A stretch of DNA of 64,000 nt, from NCBI GenBank assembly GCA_030247885.1, contig JAPDRO010000024.1:310001-374000 (forward strand), read 5' to 3'. Source of the stretch: Taxawa tesnikishii (nom. ined.). Lineage: Eukaryota; Ascomycota; Dothideomycetes; Dothideales. Below, in pieces: positions 11,226 through 23,680 of this stretch (position 1 is the first letter of the stretch; every line of letters begins with the position of its first letter). Made by a program: the position numbers and the translations under genes. The notes below the pieces were generated by a model, which saw nothing but the letters and a program-made list of their open reading frames with translations, had not been told where the DNA came from and ran no database searches.

Positions 11226-12834
11226 TCACTGGCCGTCCAACTCCGCGTATCCGACGGGTTCACGCTGTCTCAGGAGGCGTTCCGTGGACCTGTCCCATCC
11301 GTCGCCGGCCCCGCCATCCCGCTTGAACCTGTCGAAGTCGCCGATCGCGTCGCCGCTTTTCTCAAGCCGAATTTTGACCTGGGCTCTGAGTTCACGCCTG
11401 CCACGAGTTCCGGCATCAGGGACGGGAAGGTGGTCCCGTAGGCAAGTGCCCGGTGCCATCCTTCCCCATCTGGGGCCGGAGATGAACAAGACCTCCCATT
11501 TGACGTCGTCGTGGTGGTCTTCTGCGTCTTTGGCGGACCAGCTCCCGTTGTCTCTTTGCTTCTTAACCTGCTGTTCCATCTTGGTCGAAAACTCGTCGTA
11601 GGTGAGGTTGATGGGGAACTCTCTGGTGTACTCGTGGAGCCAGTCGCCTGGTAGGTGCTCCGTCTCTAGCACGGTTACGAACTTGATCTTCACCTTTTCG
11701 GTAGGAGGTAATGGATTGGTGTTGGTGTTTGTGTTGGTGCTGGCGTTGTTGGCAGGTGCTCGCTGAGTGGCTTCGGAAACGTTGACGGGAGCACTGTGAC
11801 CAGGATGGGGCGGTTTTGATCGAGCGACTGGAATGATCGACTGCCGTCCTAGTCGAGACGGTTGTGGACCAATTCTGGTTTTCTTCTTGGCCGAGATGTG
11901 GGACGCGTCGCTGAGGTAGGAGTCGTCTTCTTCCCCGATCTGATCGCGAGACCGCTTTTCCGTGTGCTGCGCGTGCCGCGCATCTGGTGGCGCGGATGAG
12001 TGTCCCTTCATTGTTGTCTCGACGTTCGAATCGTCACGCATTGAAGGACGTGTCACATCCTGTCTCAGTGTGTCTAGGGTAGGAGCGGCGGAACTGAGAA
12101 GCGCATCACTGTTTTTGTCTGCTGAGACCTCTCCCGACACGGTACCTGGACTGATTTTGCATCAGCTCACTGCTCGTCAAAGACACGTGTTGTAGACGCT
12201 TACCGCTCCGTGATGTTCTTTGAGCTGGCAGGATTGTTGCGATTCTGTGCGCCCGGATGGGTCGCACCTCCACCCTGCTGGCTGATGTTGGTTCCGGGAG
12301 CTGCGCCCAACAATGATACTGAACCGCGTTCCGTCGTGTTTGGCGGTCGTGCCGACGGCTGAGCCGGGCCTCTCGTCGCCTGGATGGTGACTGCCTGAAC
12401 GGCAGGAACAGCCTGGTAGATTCTGATGAAGTGGGCATATATGAACTTGGTGTTGAAGTATGTGCCACTATTCCAACTTGTGGGATCGATGAGTGTCGCC
12501 CTACTGCAGGGGCGGGGTGATGGAGGTGGAAATGCACCTCAAGCTCTGCCGCGGTCTGCGGACGGAAAATGGTAAATGCCGTCGTTTCCAGTACCTGTAT
12601 GCGTAAGTTGGTGTATCTCGGGCACTTCATACTGCTATTACTGACCTGGTAGTCCCTCACGTTGTCTAGAGGTACAGCTACAGCATCGGAGTTGCCCTGG
12701 TACAGGAAAACGTGGATGCACCTTAGCTCTTTCGGAGCGCTAAGCAACCCTAAGGCTTGCTGCTGTGGTCCTTGCGGACGCGTCTCGCTCATATCCATCC
12801 TTGATGCGGTAGAGAGGTAAGTGCCTCCAATCAT
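11226..12834 (-). CDS. conserved-looking protein of unknown function, about 501 residues
   Basis: I do not recognise this protein. The best model has exons 12834-12646, 12594-12204 and 12150-11226 with introns of 51 and 53 bp. Start is MIGGTYL; an internal ATG at 12798 (MDMSETRP) is an alternative. The N-terminal part (CIHVFLYQGNSDAVAVPL, then LETTAFTIFRPQTAAELEV) looks globular; the middle has WNSGTYFNTKFIYAHFIRIY then a disordered proline/glutamine segment; then a basic KKKTRIGP motif and an Asn-Thr repeat. The C-terminus (KVKIKFVTVLETEHL ... KWEVLFISGPRWGRM) looks folded. Within exon 2 the frame must slip by one missing base at the C4 run (plus-strand G run 12509-12512); only then do both introns fit in phase. 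A nuclear role is possible from the basic motif but unproven. Confidence 0.6.
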
Positions 12835-13995
12835 GTAATGAGGGGGACAAACGTGGCGCTATGTGTATTTACTTGTTTAGAGTAGAGAGCTAGGCGAACT
12901 TATGATTCGTATATCGTATACGTCTTGTCCTAGACACATAGTTGGCTTCAGATGTGTTTGAAGAATGGAAGTCTGCCTTGCGTACTTTATAGTATAAGAC
13001 ACAACGTGTGGGAGAGTCGCGGAAATGAGACAACCCTGCAAAGTGCGTGTTATTCTAACGCTCGAAGTGTCTGAGACGGATAAGTAAAGCTAAGACGCGA
13101 AGCAATTGAAGACCTTAAGCTATGCAAAACACCCGTGCACCTAACCTTATATCGCGTGACGTAGATGTCACATAGAGCCAAGTTGGCTACACTTGAGCTT
13201 AGGTAAGGGTTCCTTCACTTAACTAGGAGAGAGATAACGTTCCGCTTGGGTAAGAGATAGCGAGAAAACAGGTTGGGAGATGAGCTATGAGTTAAGGTAG
13301 AATATAGGAGCACATTAATATGCACGACAGTAACACCACAACCTATGCCATCGCATCTTCTCCAAATGAAATAGAGGAAGACCAACTCACCGCGCGTCAG
13401 GGACTCCGAATTCCCTCTTCCATTCCGATTCCACCTCACAAAGAAGTCGCCCTCACCCTTCCTCCACACTACGGTGCATCCACGTCTCCATTACTTTCCT
13501 TCCTCAGCCACGGTCTTACCTTCACTCCGCCCTCAATCAATCTTTAACTGACAACGGCACTTACTATTTCTCTTCATGATCCTCAAGATCGTCTCGATAT
13601 AGACAGAGAGACTGAAAAAGAAGACGACAGCCTGCAGGCCCCATCATCCTACAAAGAGACAGAAGAAAGACGAACGTACCACATTCATGAACCCTGACAG
13701 CTTTCCGACCGAACCAACCCCGTTTCACACCTTCAAAACCGATACCTACCACTTCACCTCACTTTCACCCCATGACCTCAACTATGGCCCAGACCCCTCA
13801 CAACGCTTTCAGTAACAGCGTGAGCACACCCACCTATCAGAAATCAAGAACCGCAGTATTATTCTTAATCATTACATATATACAAAACCCCTCCCGGCCG
13901 GGGACCCCATCATTTCACCATTCCATCGGTGCCTAAGCATCCCCTCCAAGGGCCGGGGACCAAGTCAAGAAGTCTGGCCGCGACCAACCGTTAGG
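12835..13995. other. intergenic region, no convincing gene
   Basis: Upstream region of the preceding minus-strand gene and 3' region of BST1. A 75-codon ATG frame at 13320-13547 (plus) has ordinary composition and no recognisable domain, so I do not call it. Confidence 0.45.
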
Positions 13996-16900
13996 CTACG
14001 GCCTCTTCTTGACATGGCCCTGTCTCGTTGCACCCAGAGACCACTGTTTCAACCTCGATGGAGCGAAGAACGATCCCGATGAGCCGGTGGCGTGAACGAG
14101 GACGAGGTAAGCGCAGAGGGCGTTGACGAGATGGTGCAGGAGATAAGCGTAGGTGACGCCGTAAACGGCGGCGTAGAGGGCAAGGGAGAAGAGGACGAGG
14201 TTGGGGATGATGCGAGAGCTATTAGCATTGTTAGCACTCCTATTCCACAATTGCGGTCGCCGTTCGGGTGAGTGTATTTGGTTGCGACCATGGGGCAAAA
14301 GCAATGGTAAGGAGAAAAAGGATGTAACACGAGAAAGGAGACAGGGAAAAGAAATGAAAGGATGGTACGAACCGCCCAGTGATCCTAGGCACCATATGTC
14401 CTGTGCTCATCGTCTCGACCAGAAGGATGTAAGGCATGATAGAGAGGATGTTGTGATGGCTCGAAAAAGGCGTGAGCCAATGGACGGCGAGGTTGTGTAT
14501 CCAAACGACCAAGACGGGGATGTTTATCGGGAGGATCCAAAGCATGAGAACGAGCAGCGAGTGGGTATAGTTGTAGAAGTTCCAGTTGGCTCCAGAGCGC
14601 TGCGCGAAACCCATCAGCACCAGTACATCATACAGGAGATGGAAGGAAGGGAGAAGACGGAGTTGAAAGAGCATCGTGGGGTTAGATGTGCTAGGAACAT
14701 ACCGTTTCCCGGGCCAGCCGGAGTGCGCGCACGCAGGTTGCGAGCTGTACAATGCAGAGTACCATATATGCGAACTGGTACGGAATGATGGTTGCGACCA
14801 TCAGCAAAAGTATGCTTGTTGTGATGATTCTTTGGTGAGGTGATGCGACAGCGAAAGCTGTAGCGGTCCTCCTATATCCGCATCAATCAGTTGAGTTGAC
14901 ACAGACCAAGTACAGAAGTACTAACCTTCCCTCATCGTTCCTCAACGACACTGACCGTACGCTTGAGTACAGCAGTGTAAACAATTGAGTGAGGGCGAGT
15001 GTGATATAATTGAGCGCGATGCACACTCCCACGCTGATGAAACCAAAGAGCGGCACAAGGAACCAAAAGAAAGGATCGTGCGATCCAAGAAGCAGCTCGT
15101 TTCTTGTGAAATCCGCAGCGGTTTCGGTTGCATTAGACGGACGTCCCAAGATGTCCTGACGAAGGCCACCATGGTCGGTCTTCGTCAACGAAAGGGCCAA
15201 GAAAGACAGGGCGATGAACAGCAAGGGGAGTGAGGTGCGGATGCATTGGTCCATACTTTCAGTAAAGCTCATGAAGATGCCTGCGCACGTCAGTTGTCTC
15301 ATTCTGAATTTTGTCGGACATTGCACCTACCCGACGTATTGTAAATCTTGAACTGCTTCCGCAAAACCAACGCTACCACAAGTAGCGGGAAAGCAGCGAA
15401 AACAGTACGGTATCGCATGACAAGCTTGCCAGCACTTCCCATGACGTCGAGCTTGAGCATGACGTCCATGGTGCTGTTGCATGTAGGATCAGACCAAATC
15501 TGTAACGAAAGGCCGTCCTTGGTGTGGGCGGCAGCGACTGGTGGCGGAACGTACGGCGAGATTCCGTGGAGATTCACGTTGATGTCCTTGACGTTAGGCC
15601 AGAACTTGGTTTCGTAGGGCTCCAGGATGTACTGGCGCAACAGTGGCTTGAAAAGCTCTTCGCCGTTGCAAGCTTGGTTGATGCTGAGCTGGTACGTGAG
15701 GAGACTTGAGTGGACTGTAGGGATGTGGATCTCGTGCACCATCGGCCGCGAAGCAGGCAGTCTGCGGCGTAATCCGTGGGAAAGCAATCGCTGTAGCTTC
15801 TTTCGTACCCTCATGACAGATTCTGTTTCAGAGCTGAATTCCGCAATGACCCATCCGGAAACGGGGTCGACGGCTTTGTCGATAACTGCGACGAATTGGT
15901 ATTCAGAAAGGCCTTCTGTGTCATACTGCAAATACGAGAACGGTGAGCCACTGTTGAAGGCGTACTGGCTATCCTCGCGAGAAGCAGGGACAGAGATTGC
16001 GTCTGCCGCAGCGCTCTTACAGGCTAGGCGGGTCGATCCAAGAGCATCTCCCGACAGATCCATGTTCATAGAAAACAACGCAGCGGACTGCCCAGCTTGA
16101 TACGGATAGACACTGCAGAAGAAGACCTCGACCTTGCTGTGATCGTCCAGTTTTTGGTCGGTAAGAAAAGTGAAACGTCGGCGCTCTGCTGGCGCCTGAA
16201 GTGGTATTGGCATGACATGGGCCTCTGGCCTACCGGATCCACCGAGCGATCGCAGAACGAGTCGTTCTCCGTGTGGCAATATTGCAGTGGATTTGTCCTC
16301 GAGAGTCAGCAGCATTTTGGGTTCTGTGGATGCGTTAGCCTCAGGTCCAAGCCGACTGGGATTTCACTTACCAATATGCGGCAGCTCTTTGTCCACAATA
16401 GGTTCCATGCCACTGAGGAAACGCCTGCGGAATAGGCGCATGCGGTCATCCCGTAACAGGGTCTGTGACGGACGATTGACATCGACAACATCGTACAGGG
16501 CCCGCACAAGCGCTTTCCGGAACTGATCGCACCACATGATGGCAAGATGATCCATGCCTGTCCAAACATTCGGGATGCTGGATGTGAAGACAGTAAAACC
16601 GTGCGACTCCGGGACAAGCGACGTCAAACTTGCATAGTCTGATGGGACAACAGTATCGAGTCCACCTCCAGCGATTGAGATAAGTGTTAATTGCGATAGA
16701 GGGTTGTCGTCGGCTGACTCTTGTGAATAAGAGTGTCGCCAGTAATCGTTGATGTTCTTATACGTGTCGACCATGTCAGCGTCGAACGACACTGGCGCAC
16801 GAGCATGCGGTGCGGAGAGAGTTATAATGGTGTTGACAGTGTTGGCTTGATAGTTTGGCATGGTGAGCATTGTTCTTGCTGCAATGCCTCCCATCGAATG

Positions 16901-17827
16901 TCCGACTATAATCACAGATGTAGGGTCGGGCAGATTTGAGTTCCGAATTGATCTGTGCGGGTTGTGATACAGTGCCAGAATGTACGCGACCGCTTCGTTA
17001 AGGTATTCGGCTTGATCCAGGAGCGTCTGACCGTGGAAAGCCGTAAAATCCTCATTGAAATCTACCGAGAAGAAATCTAGCGCGCGCTTGCCTGATTGGA
17101 GCGCATCTTCATCGTGTTGAAGGACGTCGTGAAAATAGTATGCTGCTTCGGCAGCGATTGGTCTGACCTGCTTGTAGCTGCCTGCATTACCTGGGATGAA
17201 GAGTACAGGAATTCCTTTCACCTGCACAGATCAGCTCTGCTCGAAAACAACCACGCAGTTTTGGTACCCTCGTATCCTCGTCTATTCCACCTTCTCTGTA
17301 CAAATAGAGTGAATACTTGCTAGCGAAGCGAGTATGTTCCGTATCAAAGTCGGAGAACTTGGCGAAAGCTGCGCGCATGTATGACATTGCGCATCCCTTT
17401 GGATCCAGTTGGCGAGAGAGAAACGATTGTACAATGACGAACAGGACCAGGAATGAAACAGCAGTCGAGACAAATGTCAACGGCGAGCATGACCACGGGC
17501 TGCGCAAACGCGCCCTCTGTTTCTTGTGCAATTCCGCCATAACTTCTTTGTTCTGCTCGTCTTCCGGGTTCTGATCCAAAGGCGCTTTATCCAGGGATTG
17601 GCGCGCCGTCGCGGATTTGGTCCACGATCCAATCTTAGGGGATTCAATTGACCGTTCACAGTGTCACCGCTTCTCCGCCTGGCGTGTTCTTTCATAGTCC
17701 CCTGTGGTTCGCCAAACGGCATCTTCAGAGACTCCTTGCTCTTCTCCGCATTACCGGCAGCGCTCTTTGTGAGGGAAGCTGAACCTTCATCATCCTCGGC
17801 GCCGGATCCTGAGGCTCTTCTTCGCAT
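13996..17827 (-). CDS. BST1: GPI inositol-deacylase (PGAP1/Bst1 family)
   Basis: ER membrane lipase that removes the acyl chain from the inositol of GPI anchors, needed for ER export and quality control of GPI-anchored proteins. Seven exons: 17827-17268, 17221-16372, 16323-15331, 15280-14926, 14871-14703, 14599-14373, 14218-13996; about 1125 residues, normal for fungi. An N-terminal membrane segment (FVSTAVSFLVLFVIVQSFL) precedes the lumenal alpha/beta-hydrolase domain with GIPVLFIPGNAGSYKQVR and the catalytic serine in VIIVGHSMGGIAARTM. The C-terminal half has repeated hydrophobic segments (LPLLFIALSFLAL, FFWFLVPLFGFISVGVCI, SLLVLMLWILPINIPVLVVW) typical of the family's membrane region. In exon 1, between about 17640 and 17670, the frame slips as if one base were missing; with it, exon 1 is exactly 187 codons and all later phases agree. 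Family call is firm. Confidence 0.93.
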
Positions 17828-18976
17828 TTAAGGCTCCGTCTCCGTGTGAGGCTAGGGTGGTAGCCACGGCGGGCCTTTTGGTCGGGGAGTAGCGACTGTG
17901 GCGACCGTGACCGTCGTGTGTCGGTTGGTGGTACGTACAAACGAGCGAAGGGTAGAGTTCGCAGCGCTGTAGGCAAGAGGCAGGCAGGGATCTTGACATG
18001 CGGCGCGCGGGCCAGCTCTTATTGCGGTGTCCTACTCAACCCTAAGGTAGCCAAGCTTTGGAATCTGGGAATTAATTGGGCAAGCGCGAAAAAGCATTTG
18101 GTATACGCGGTGACGTTTGCGATCCGGCGCTCCTTATACATCCAGTGCTCGTTTTGTCTCAGGCCAACAATGATTGTTCTACGAAGCACAGAGATGATTG
18201 CGTGTAGAGCGACTGTGCAGCAGCACTCTGAACGCGCTGCATCATGGCATGCACGCGCAGTTGGGTGACAGCAATTTGCCCTGCGATAAGCCGACGTGCA
18301 GGGACGCGCAACACATCGCTCCAGCCAAGCCGCAAGCCCAACGCCGCATTCCATCAGCCAATCAGCCGCTCAGGAAAATTAAGCTTCAGAATACCGCCGG
18401 TGACTGGCGCACTTCGCCCACGTGCTACGTTTCTGAGTACTCCATCTTGTATGCACCCAATCCCCTTTCTAGAAGACCGCTACAGAAAAACTGTCCACTC
18501 ATTCCCGAGAAAACATACAGCACTGTTGTGCTCGACGGGCTGTTTGATCATTCGGTACCGCTGATCCTTAGATTTAGCGGCGATCCATGCAGGGGTACTG
18601 GCAAAGGAACTACTGCTCGCCCGCCTTGGCGGGAAAAAGCAGCCGGTACCACCGCCCCGTCCCATCTCGGCTTGGAGGGACTGCTCTGGCAACATGTGAC
18701 CAACTTTTCCACGCGTCTCAACCGGCTAGAGGACACTATTACCCTCTACCCAACCGAGTGCGCACGATCTCCCTAAATCGTAGCATTTACACTTCTGGGG
18801 CTGTTCACATTCTAGGCTTAGATCTACGCCTCTTACGCTGGAATCGCGGGAACGAGAGCGCGTCTAGTCGCTCGTGCATTGCTACCAGTCGCCTGGCTAG
18901 TATCCTTTCTTGTCGGGATGTGCTGCAAGACCAGCTAATTCGTAGCCAGGAGGGCCAAAGGTCTCAACGGATTACC
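17828..18976. other. intergenic region between IRC3 and BST1
   Basis: Holds the BST1 promoter and the IRC3 3' end. No plus- or minus-strand frame here has domain-like composition or clear ATG/splice support. Confidence 0.5.
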
Positions 18977-21206
18977 CTAAGCTTGGTCCATCACCGGTCC
19001 AACCCTGACCTGTTGTCTCGCAAGCCTGTCCTTCCACTGCCGCAACCGATCCGTCTGTTGTTCAGCTTTGCGACGCTGCTGGATCATCTTTTCTAGCCGT
19101 CCCTTTGCGCCGTACTTGATCTTCGTGAGCATGTCGCCGGCCTTGCCCTTCGTAGTGTTTTGCGGCGTCAGCTGATGGTCCGCATCGCGCGATTTGTTCA
19201 AGGCGGCCAGTTGGGCATCAGTAGCCGGGGTCTTGCGCCAAACCGCCCTTTTTGAGATGTACGAGAAAGGAAATCTTTCAGCGGCGAAGGTGTCGGCTGC
19301 GTGTACTGCATCTTCAAACGTTTCCGCGATTGCGATCTGGCGTGGACGTGCGAATGGAGCTTTGCCTCCACTGCCAGCTGGGAGTCTGTCGACGAAAGAG
19401 ACGGTATGTTCGGTCCCTTCCGCAGCAATCCTGAGAAAAGACCCCGTTCTGTTCGAGAGGATGTAACGGCCATCGTCCACCTGCACCCAGGCGAACTGGC
19501 TGATCATCCTAATGTATCGCTCTCCGGACGTGTCTTCGATCAAGTCGTTCACAGAGTCGTAGTGGGTAAACGTCACCTCGCCATTGAACGTGGGCCTTTC
19601 CATCGAGGTGGTTGGAGTCGCGTTCAAGGCTTCTTCTTCGCGCAGCTTCTCGCGCGCACGCCTTTCCCTGGTACTCTCCATGGCAGCAGCATCTGCATTT
19701 TCCACAATCTCTGATGGATCCAGTCCAAACAATGTCGGTACAGTGACGATGCCGGTCTCGAGTGATGCGACCATGTCGATGATGTGGCAATCCTTCTTCT
19801 CTGGATGAAGTCTAAGCCCACGACCGATCATCTGGACAAGAAGGTTGCGTGACTTCGTCGGCCTAGCCAACAATACGCAGTCAATGTTGGGTATGTCAGT
19901 GCCTTCGGTGAATATACCGCAGTTCAACAACACCGGGAATCCGCCATTCTTAAATGCATTCAAACGCTCGCTCCGTGTTTGAGGAGCGGTCTCGCTTGTG
20001 ATGAACCGCGCATCAACTCCATACCTGCGGAACATGGCAGTAAGGCTTGTGACGTGCGCAAGGTCAACGCAGAAGACCAGAGTCGCCTTTCTATCTTGGG
20101 ATTTCGCAAGCCACGCTTGTACGGTGACCTGGTTGATCTCGTCATTGTTGACCGCCTTGGAAAGATCGCCGATCTGAAAATCGCCCTTGTTGAGTGTCCT
20201 CACAGAGGCTAGGTTTGCTCCTGACTGGACGGTTGTAAATGATGCGTTGACCAGCCAGTCACCTCGGATCATATCTAGATAATCCCTGATGGACTGTTAG
20301 CCGGGCCTCACAAAGGCAATATCAACACACATACTTATGATACACGATGTGATCAATCGCCGCACCAAGTCGCAGACCATCATGTCGAGAGAAAGTTGCC
20401 GATACGCCAACGAGCGCCGCGATTCCGGCACGCCCTCCTTTCTGCGAGGCCTCATCCAGTCCGAAGTGCTCGAGGACGTCGAGATATCGCGCAGCAACGA
20501 CATGGTGTGCCTCATCAACCAGAACAAGCTTGAAGCGCTCGGGCTGGAACTTCGAGATGCGGTCTCCAGACATGATGCTCTGGACTGAAGCTACGGTAAT
20601 GTCGGCATACCCTGAAGCGTGCTTCTTCCCCATCTCAATCTCGACGAGCTTTTCTGGATACAGTCTTTGACAGTGCACCGCAGCTTGTTCAACGAGCTCC
20701 CGACGATGGACCAAGATCAGCGTCTGAGTGGCATCTGGAGTAGGTGCCGGGATCCGGTCAATGAGATGGCTGAAGATGACAGTCTTGCCGCTTCCTGTGG
20801 CCAGGGAAACTCCAAGGCGCTTTTGGCCCTTCTTCAGATGGTGTAGTACGGATTGAATACATTCTTCCTGGTAGTCTCGTAGCTGTACTTGTGGCCGTTC
20901 AGCCGCCACTGGCGCAGTCGCGACCAGAGTGGCTCTCCATCTCCGCTGAGAGATGTGAAGAGGCCTGGTGATACGGCATCTCAAGATCTTAGCGGCATGA
21001 TGGACTTCCAAATCTGCCAGCCGTGTGCGACATGCTAACAGCCTCCACATGAAGTCGTGCGTGTACGCATTGGATGCTGATGGCAGATGAAGAGACGACC
21101 CGGATTGCCGCGCTTCTCGAACGCCCCAAAATATGGGTCGGCAATGGTTGCAAAGCCACAATTTGAACGCCACAGTCGACGTCACAAGACGCCCCCTCAC
21201 GTTCAT
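18977..21206 (-). CDS. IRC3: mitochondrial DEAD/DEAH-type DNA helicase Irc3
   Basis: SF2 helicase of the yeast Irc3 group, which acts on branched DNA and maintains mitochondrial DNA. Exons 21206-20335 and 20285-18977 (49-bp intron, phase 2) give up to 726 residues. Motifs in order: Q-like [15 protein letters not shown], Walker [13 protein letters not shown], motif Ia [12 protein letters not shown], motif [14 protein letters not shown], motif [11 protein letters not shown], then C-terminal core [17 protein letters not shown] and motif [16 protein letters not shown] second ATG at 21050 opens [19 protein letters not shown], a good arginine-rich mitochondrial presequence, so the true start may be there and not at 21206. 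The frame is intact. It diverges from the 21371 gene with only 164 bp between them. Confidence 0.92.
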
Positions 21207-21370
21207 CCCGCTTCCAAGTTTCTACTTCAAATGCATCACTGACACTTGACAGTCCATTCGGGCATTTCTCTTTGCGTTTCCTGTATATTAATTCCTAATC
21301 CTTGCAGGCCAACTGACTAGTTCAGCGTGCATTCGGCACCCCACAAGCATCTCCCTACAAACGCGTTAAC
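21207..21370. promoter_or_regulatory. short divergent promoter, IRC3 and the 21371 gene
   Basis: Only 164 bases separate the two divergent start codons. If IRC3 starts at 21050 the space is 320 bases. No recognisable element beyond pyrimidine-rich stretches. Confidence 0.45.
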
Positions 21371-22748
21371 ATGCCTCTATCCAAGACCTCGAAGTCGCCT
21401 GATAGGGCGGGGAAAGAGAAAAGATCCAAGTGGAACCCGTTTCACTCCAAGAAGGATGCTCCACAACCAAACGTTCTCGACTCACACGACTCGGCATACG
21501 CCAGTGGAGGAGAGCAGCATAACTCTGAGACGAGCTTTACTGGCAGCGATTTCACGCGGAACAACCAGCTATCGCAGAGCAACACCCAGAACACCTATGG
21601 CAGCGAGTATCCTCCACGTGGAAGATGGAGCGACGAGGCCGCTCCGCAAGCCAACCCCGATACACAGGTTTCTCAAGTCCGAGAAACTCATACGGAGAAC
21701 GGACAGACGATAACCACGACTACAACTACCACGACCACCACTACTACAATCACCACCACTGGACCAGGAGGCACGCATAGCGTTCAATTTCCCAACAATG
21801 AGGCACCTCCGACGACCGACACAACTAACACAACCACCTCAACGAACACCAACGTGAACACGACGAACACTTCAGGACCCAACACAGCAACACAACAAAC
21901 TCCGCGACCAGGGATTGAGAGGGAATACACGGGCCCGCCAATCCCAGAACGCAGCAACAACAGAAAGAGCTTGGAGTTGCCCAGTCCCGCACGACCACGT
22001 TCAACGTCACGACCAGACCAGCCTGACCAGACCTTGAACCCCGGAGTCTCGAATTCGGAGCGTATGCGGCAGAATTTCTCCTACCCGGCTCGCTCACCGG
22101 CCACGAAGTCGCAAGAACAGTTGCCTGCGGGTAACACTAACGTATCGTACATGGGCTACGCACCTCCAAATCAGGCAGGGCAGCAAGCTAGTACGGACAG
22201 GTCGCAGTTCGTCGGCCCTATGCCTGCAGAACCAATGCCAAATGCTCCAGGCACGGGAACGCACTACGGGAACAGTAGTGTAGCTGGAGCCGGAACAACA
22301 CAACAAGCAGCACCGGCTTCAGCTGCAGTCCATCCTGCGCACCGTTCCACCCTCGCAAACCTAAAGAGTGCAGCAGCGGGTGTTCACGTAAGTTACTAAT
22401 ATCTTTTCTCTTCATACTAGCTAACCCCTTGTCCAGGGCGCTGGTGAGGCCTTACGAGGCACGCTAAACTACAACATCGATAAGCGCTTCAAAGGTACCG
22501 ACCCGGCGTACCTTGAGAAGGAACGCGAGGCGATCGAGCGAGGGAAAGCAGAGATCGATCCTAGATACTGGGAGCGGCTGGAGAAAAGCAGGTTCGGGCC
22601 CATGGTGCAGAAGTACGGTTATGGTGGCGGAGGGAAGGTGCCACAGCATGCCGCGCTGGACAAGGATGGTACCGGGGCTCTGAGGGTCGTGAACGAGAGC
22701 GGGACATATGGGAACACGACTACTATTGAGGGAGGTGCACGGAGGTGA
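21371..22748 (+). CDS. disordered protein with conserved C-terminal block, function unknown
   Basis: Not recognised by name. Exons 21371-22387 and 22437-22748 (49-bp intron with a clear CTAAC branch site, phase 0) give 442 residues. The first 330 residues are disordered: a basic start (KEKRSKWNPFHSKKD), a run of about a dozen threonines at 21713-21755 encoded by mixed ACN codons, then Asn/Thr- and Pro/Gln-rich sequence. The C-terminal 110 residues are compact and charged: LANLKSAAAGVHGAGEAL, then GTLNYNIDKRFKG, PAYLEKEREAIERGKAEID and a glycine-rich end. Because the ordered block spans the splice junction, the gene is very likely real. No membrane segment or signal peptide. Confidence 0.75.
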
Positions 22749-23192
22749 TTTGGTAGGACGGAGGGGAGAGTTTCGTCGGCCTGATCGATTTACTCACGAT
22801 TTGAATGACTGAATGATGTATTATACCTTGGCTTTCACGCTGGAAGTTCTGGTCTTGTTCGAGCAAGTAATAGGAAGGAAATGAACAATATACTGACCAT
22901 CACAACACCAACTAATCATGCCTTGTTCCCGTGGGGTAGAACCCATCAATCCGCACGACCGACGGAGTGTGTTGTCTTAGATGAGAATTTGATCTTGCGA
23001 TGTGATTTCGTGATGGCTCATGGAAGTGCTTGACGAGCTCGTGGTAGGACAAGACGATCGACAATGACGCAATCAGTATAATTCATACCGTACCATCTCC
23101 ATTTCCCTCCTCTTCCATCACAAAACTCTTCTTCTAGTCTCTTACCCTCAACCCAGCCTAAGTTCCCTCCTTGCCTACTTGGTCTAACGACA
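22749..23192. other. intergenic region
   Basis: 3' end of the preceding gene and promoter/leader of the next. Pyrimidine-rich from about 23095 to 23190, as in many fungal leaders. No gene seen. Confidence 0.5.
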
Positions 23193-23680
23193 ATGCCGAC
23201 TCCCGCAGCCACTTCTTCCTCCACCGCAGTAACCCCAACAACCTCTTCCAAATACCAAGCCGCAAAAACAACCTTTCCTACCTCATCGACCCCTCCAAAC
23301 CCACCGCCGCCCCAACCCGCTTCCGCACGCGCGCCCTCCTCCGCACCGCCCGCTATATCGCCATCTTCATCTTCTGGCGCCTTTACCGCTATGCCAAGTA
23401 CGCCGCCGTAGGCGCCATCAGTGCCGCCGTCGCGGGCACTGCTGTCGGAACGTTGACAGGCGGACTGGGGTTCTTACTTGCGCCGACGGGAGTGCTGGGT
23501 GGCGCGGGCATGGGGCTTCTATGGGGGATGGGAAGGGTGGGGTGGGCGGGGTGGAGGATGTTGGCTCGTAGAGTCAGGTCGGGGCAGGCGGGTGAGAAGG
23601 GGGTGAGCGCGAGAGTTGATGAGAGGAGGGTCAGGGCGGAGAGGTTGGAGGAGCGAGGGGTTAGGGAGGATCCTTGGTGA
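23193..23680 (+). CDS. small membrane protein with glycine/alanine-rich hydrophobic core
   Basis: About 162 residues, function unknown. The ATG at 23193 opens a Ser/Thr-rich N-terminus (MPTPAATSSSTAVTPTTSS). The body reads NLSYLIDPSKPTAAPTRFR, then a hydrophobic aromatic segment (YIAIFIFWRLYRYAKYAAV) and a Gly/Ala helix-like region (AISAAVAGTAVGTLTGGLG ... GVLGGAGMGLLWGMG), ending in an Arg/Glu-rich tail. This arrangement suggests a small integral membrane protein, perhaps mitochondrial or ER, as an inference from composition. The N-terminus and body are in different frames; one additional A in the A5 run at 23264-23268 joins them into exactly 163 codons, so I treat this as one gene with a missing base. 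Confidence 0.65.

Noticed and set aside
13320-13547. 75-codon ATG frame
   Set aside because: No domain, no splice sites, composition like the surrounding DNA, and an overlapping opposite frame.
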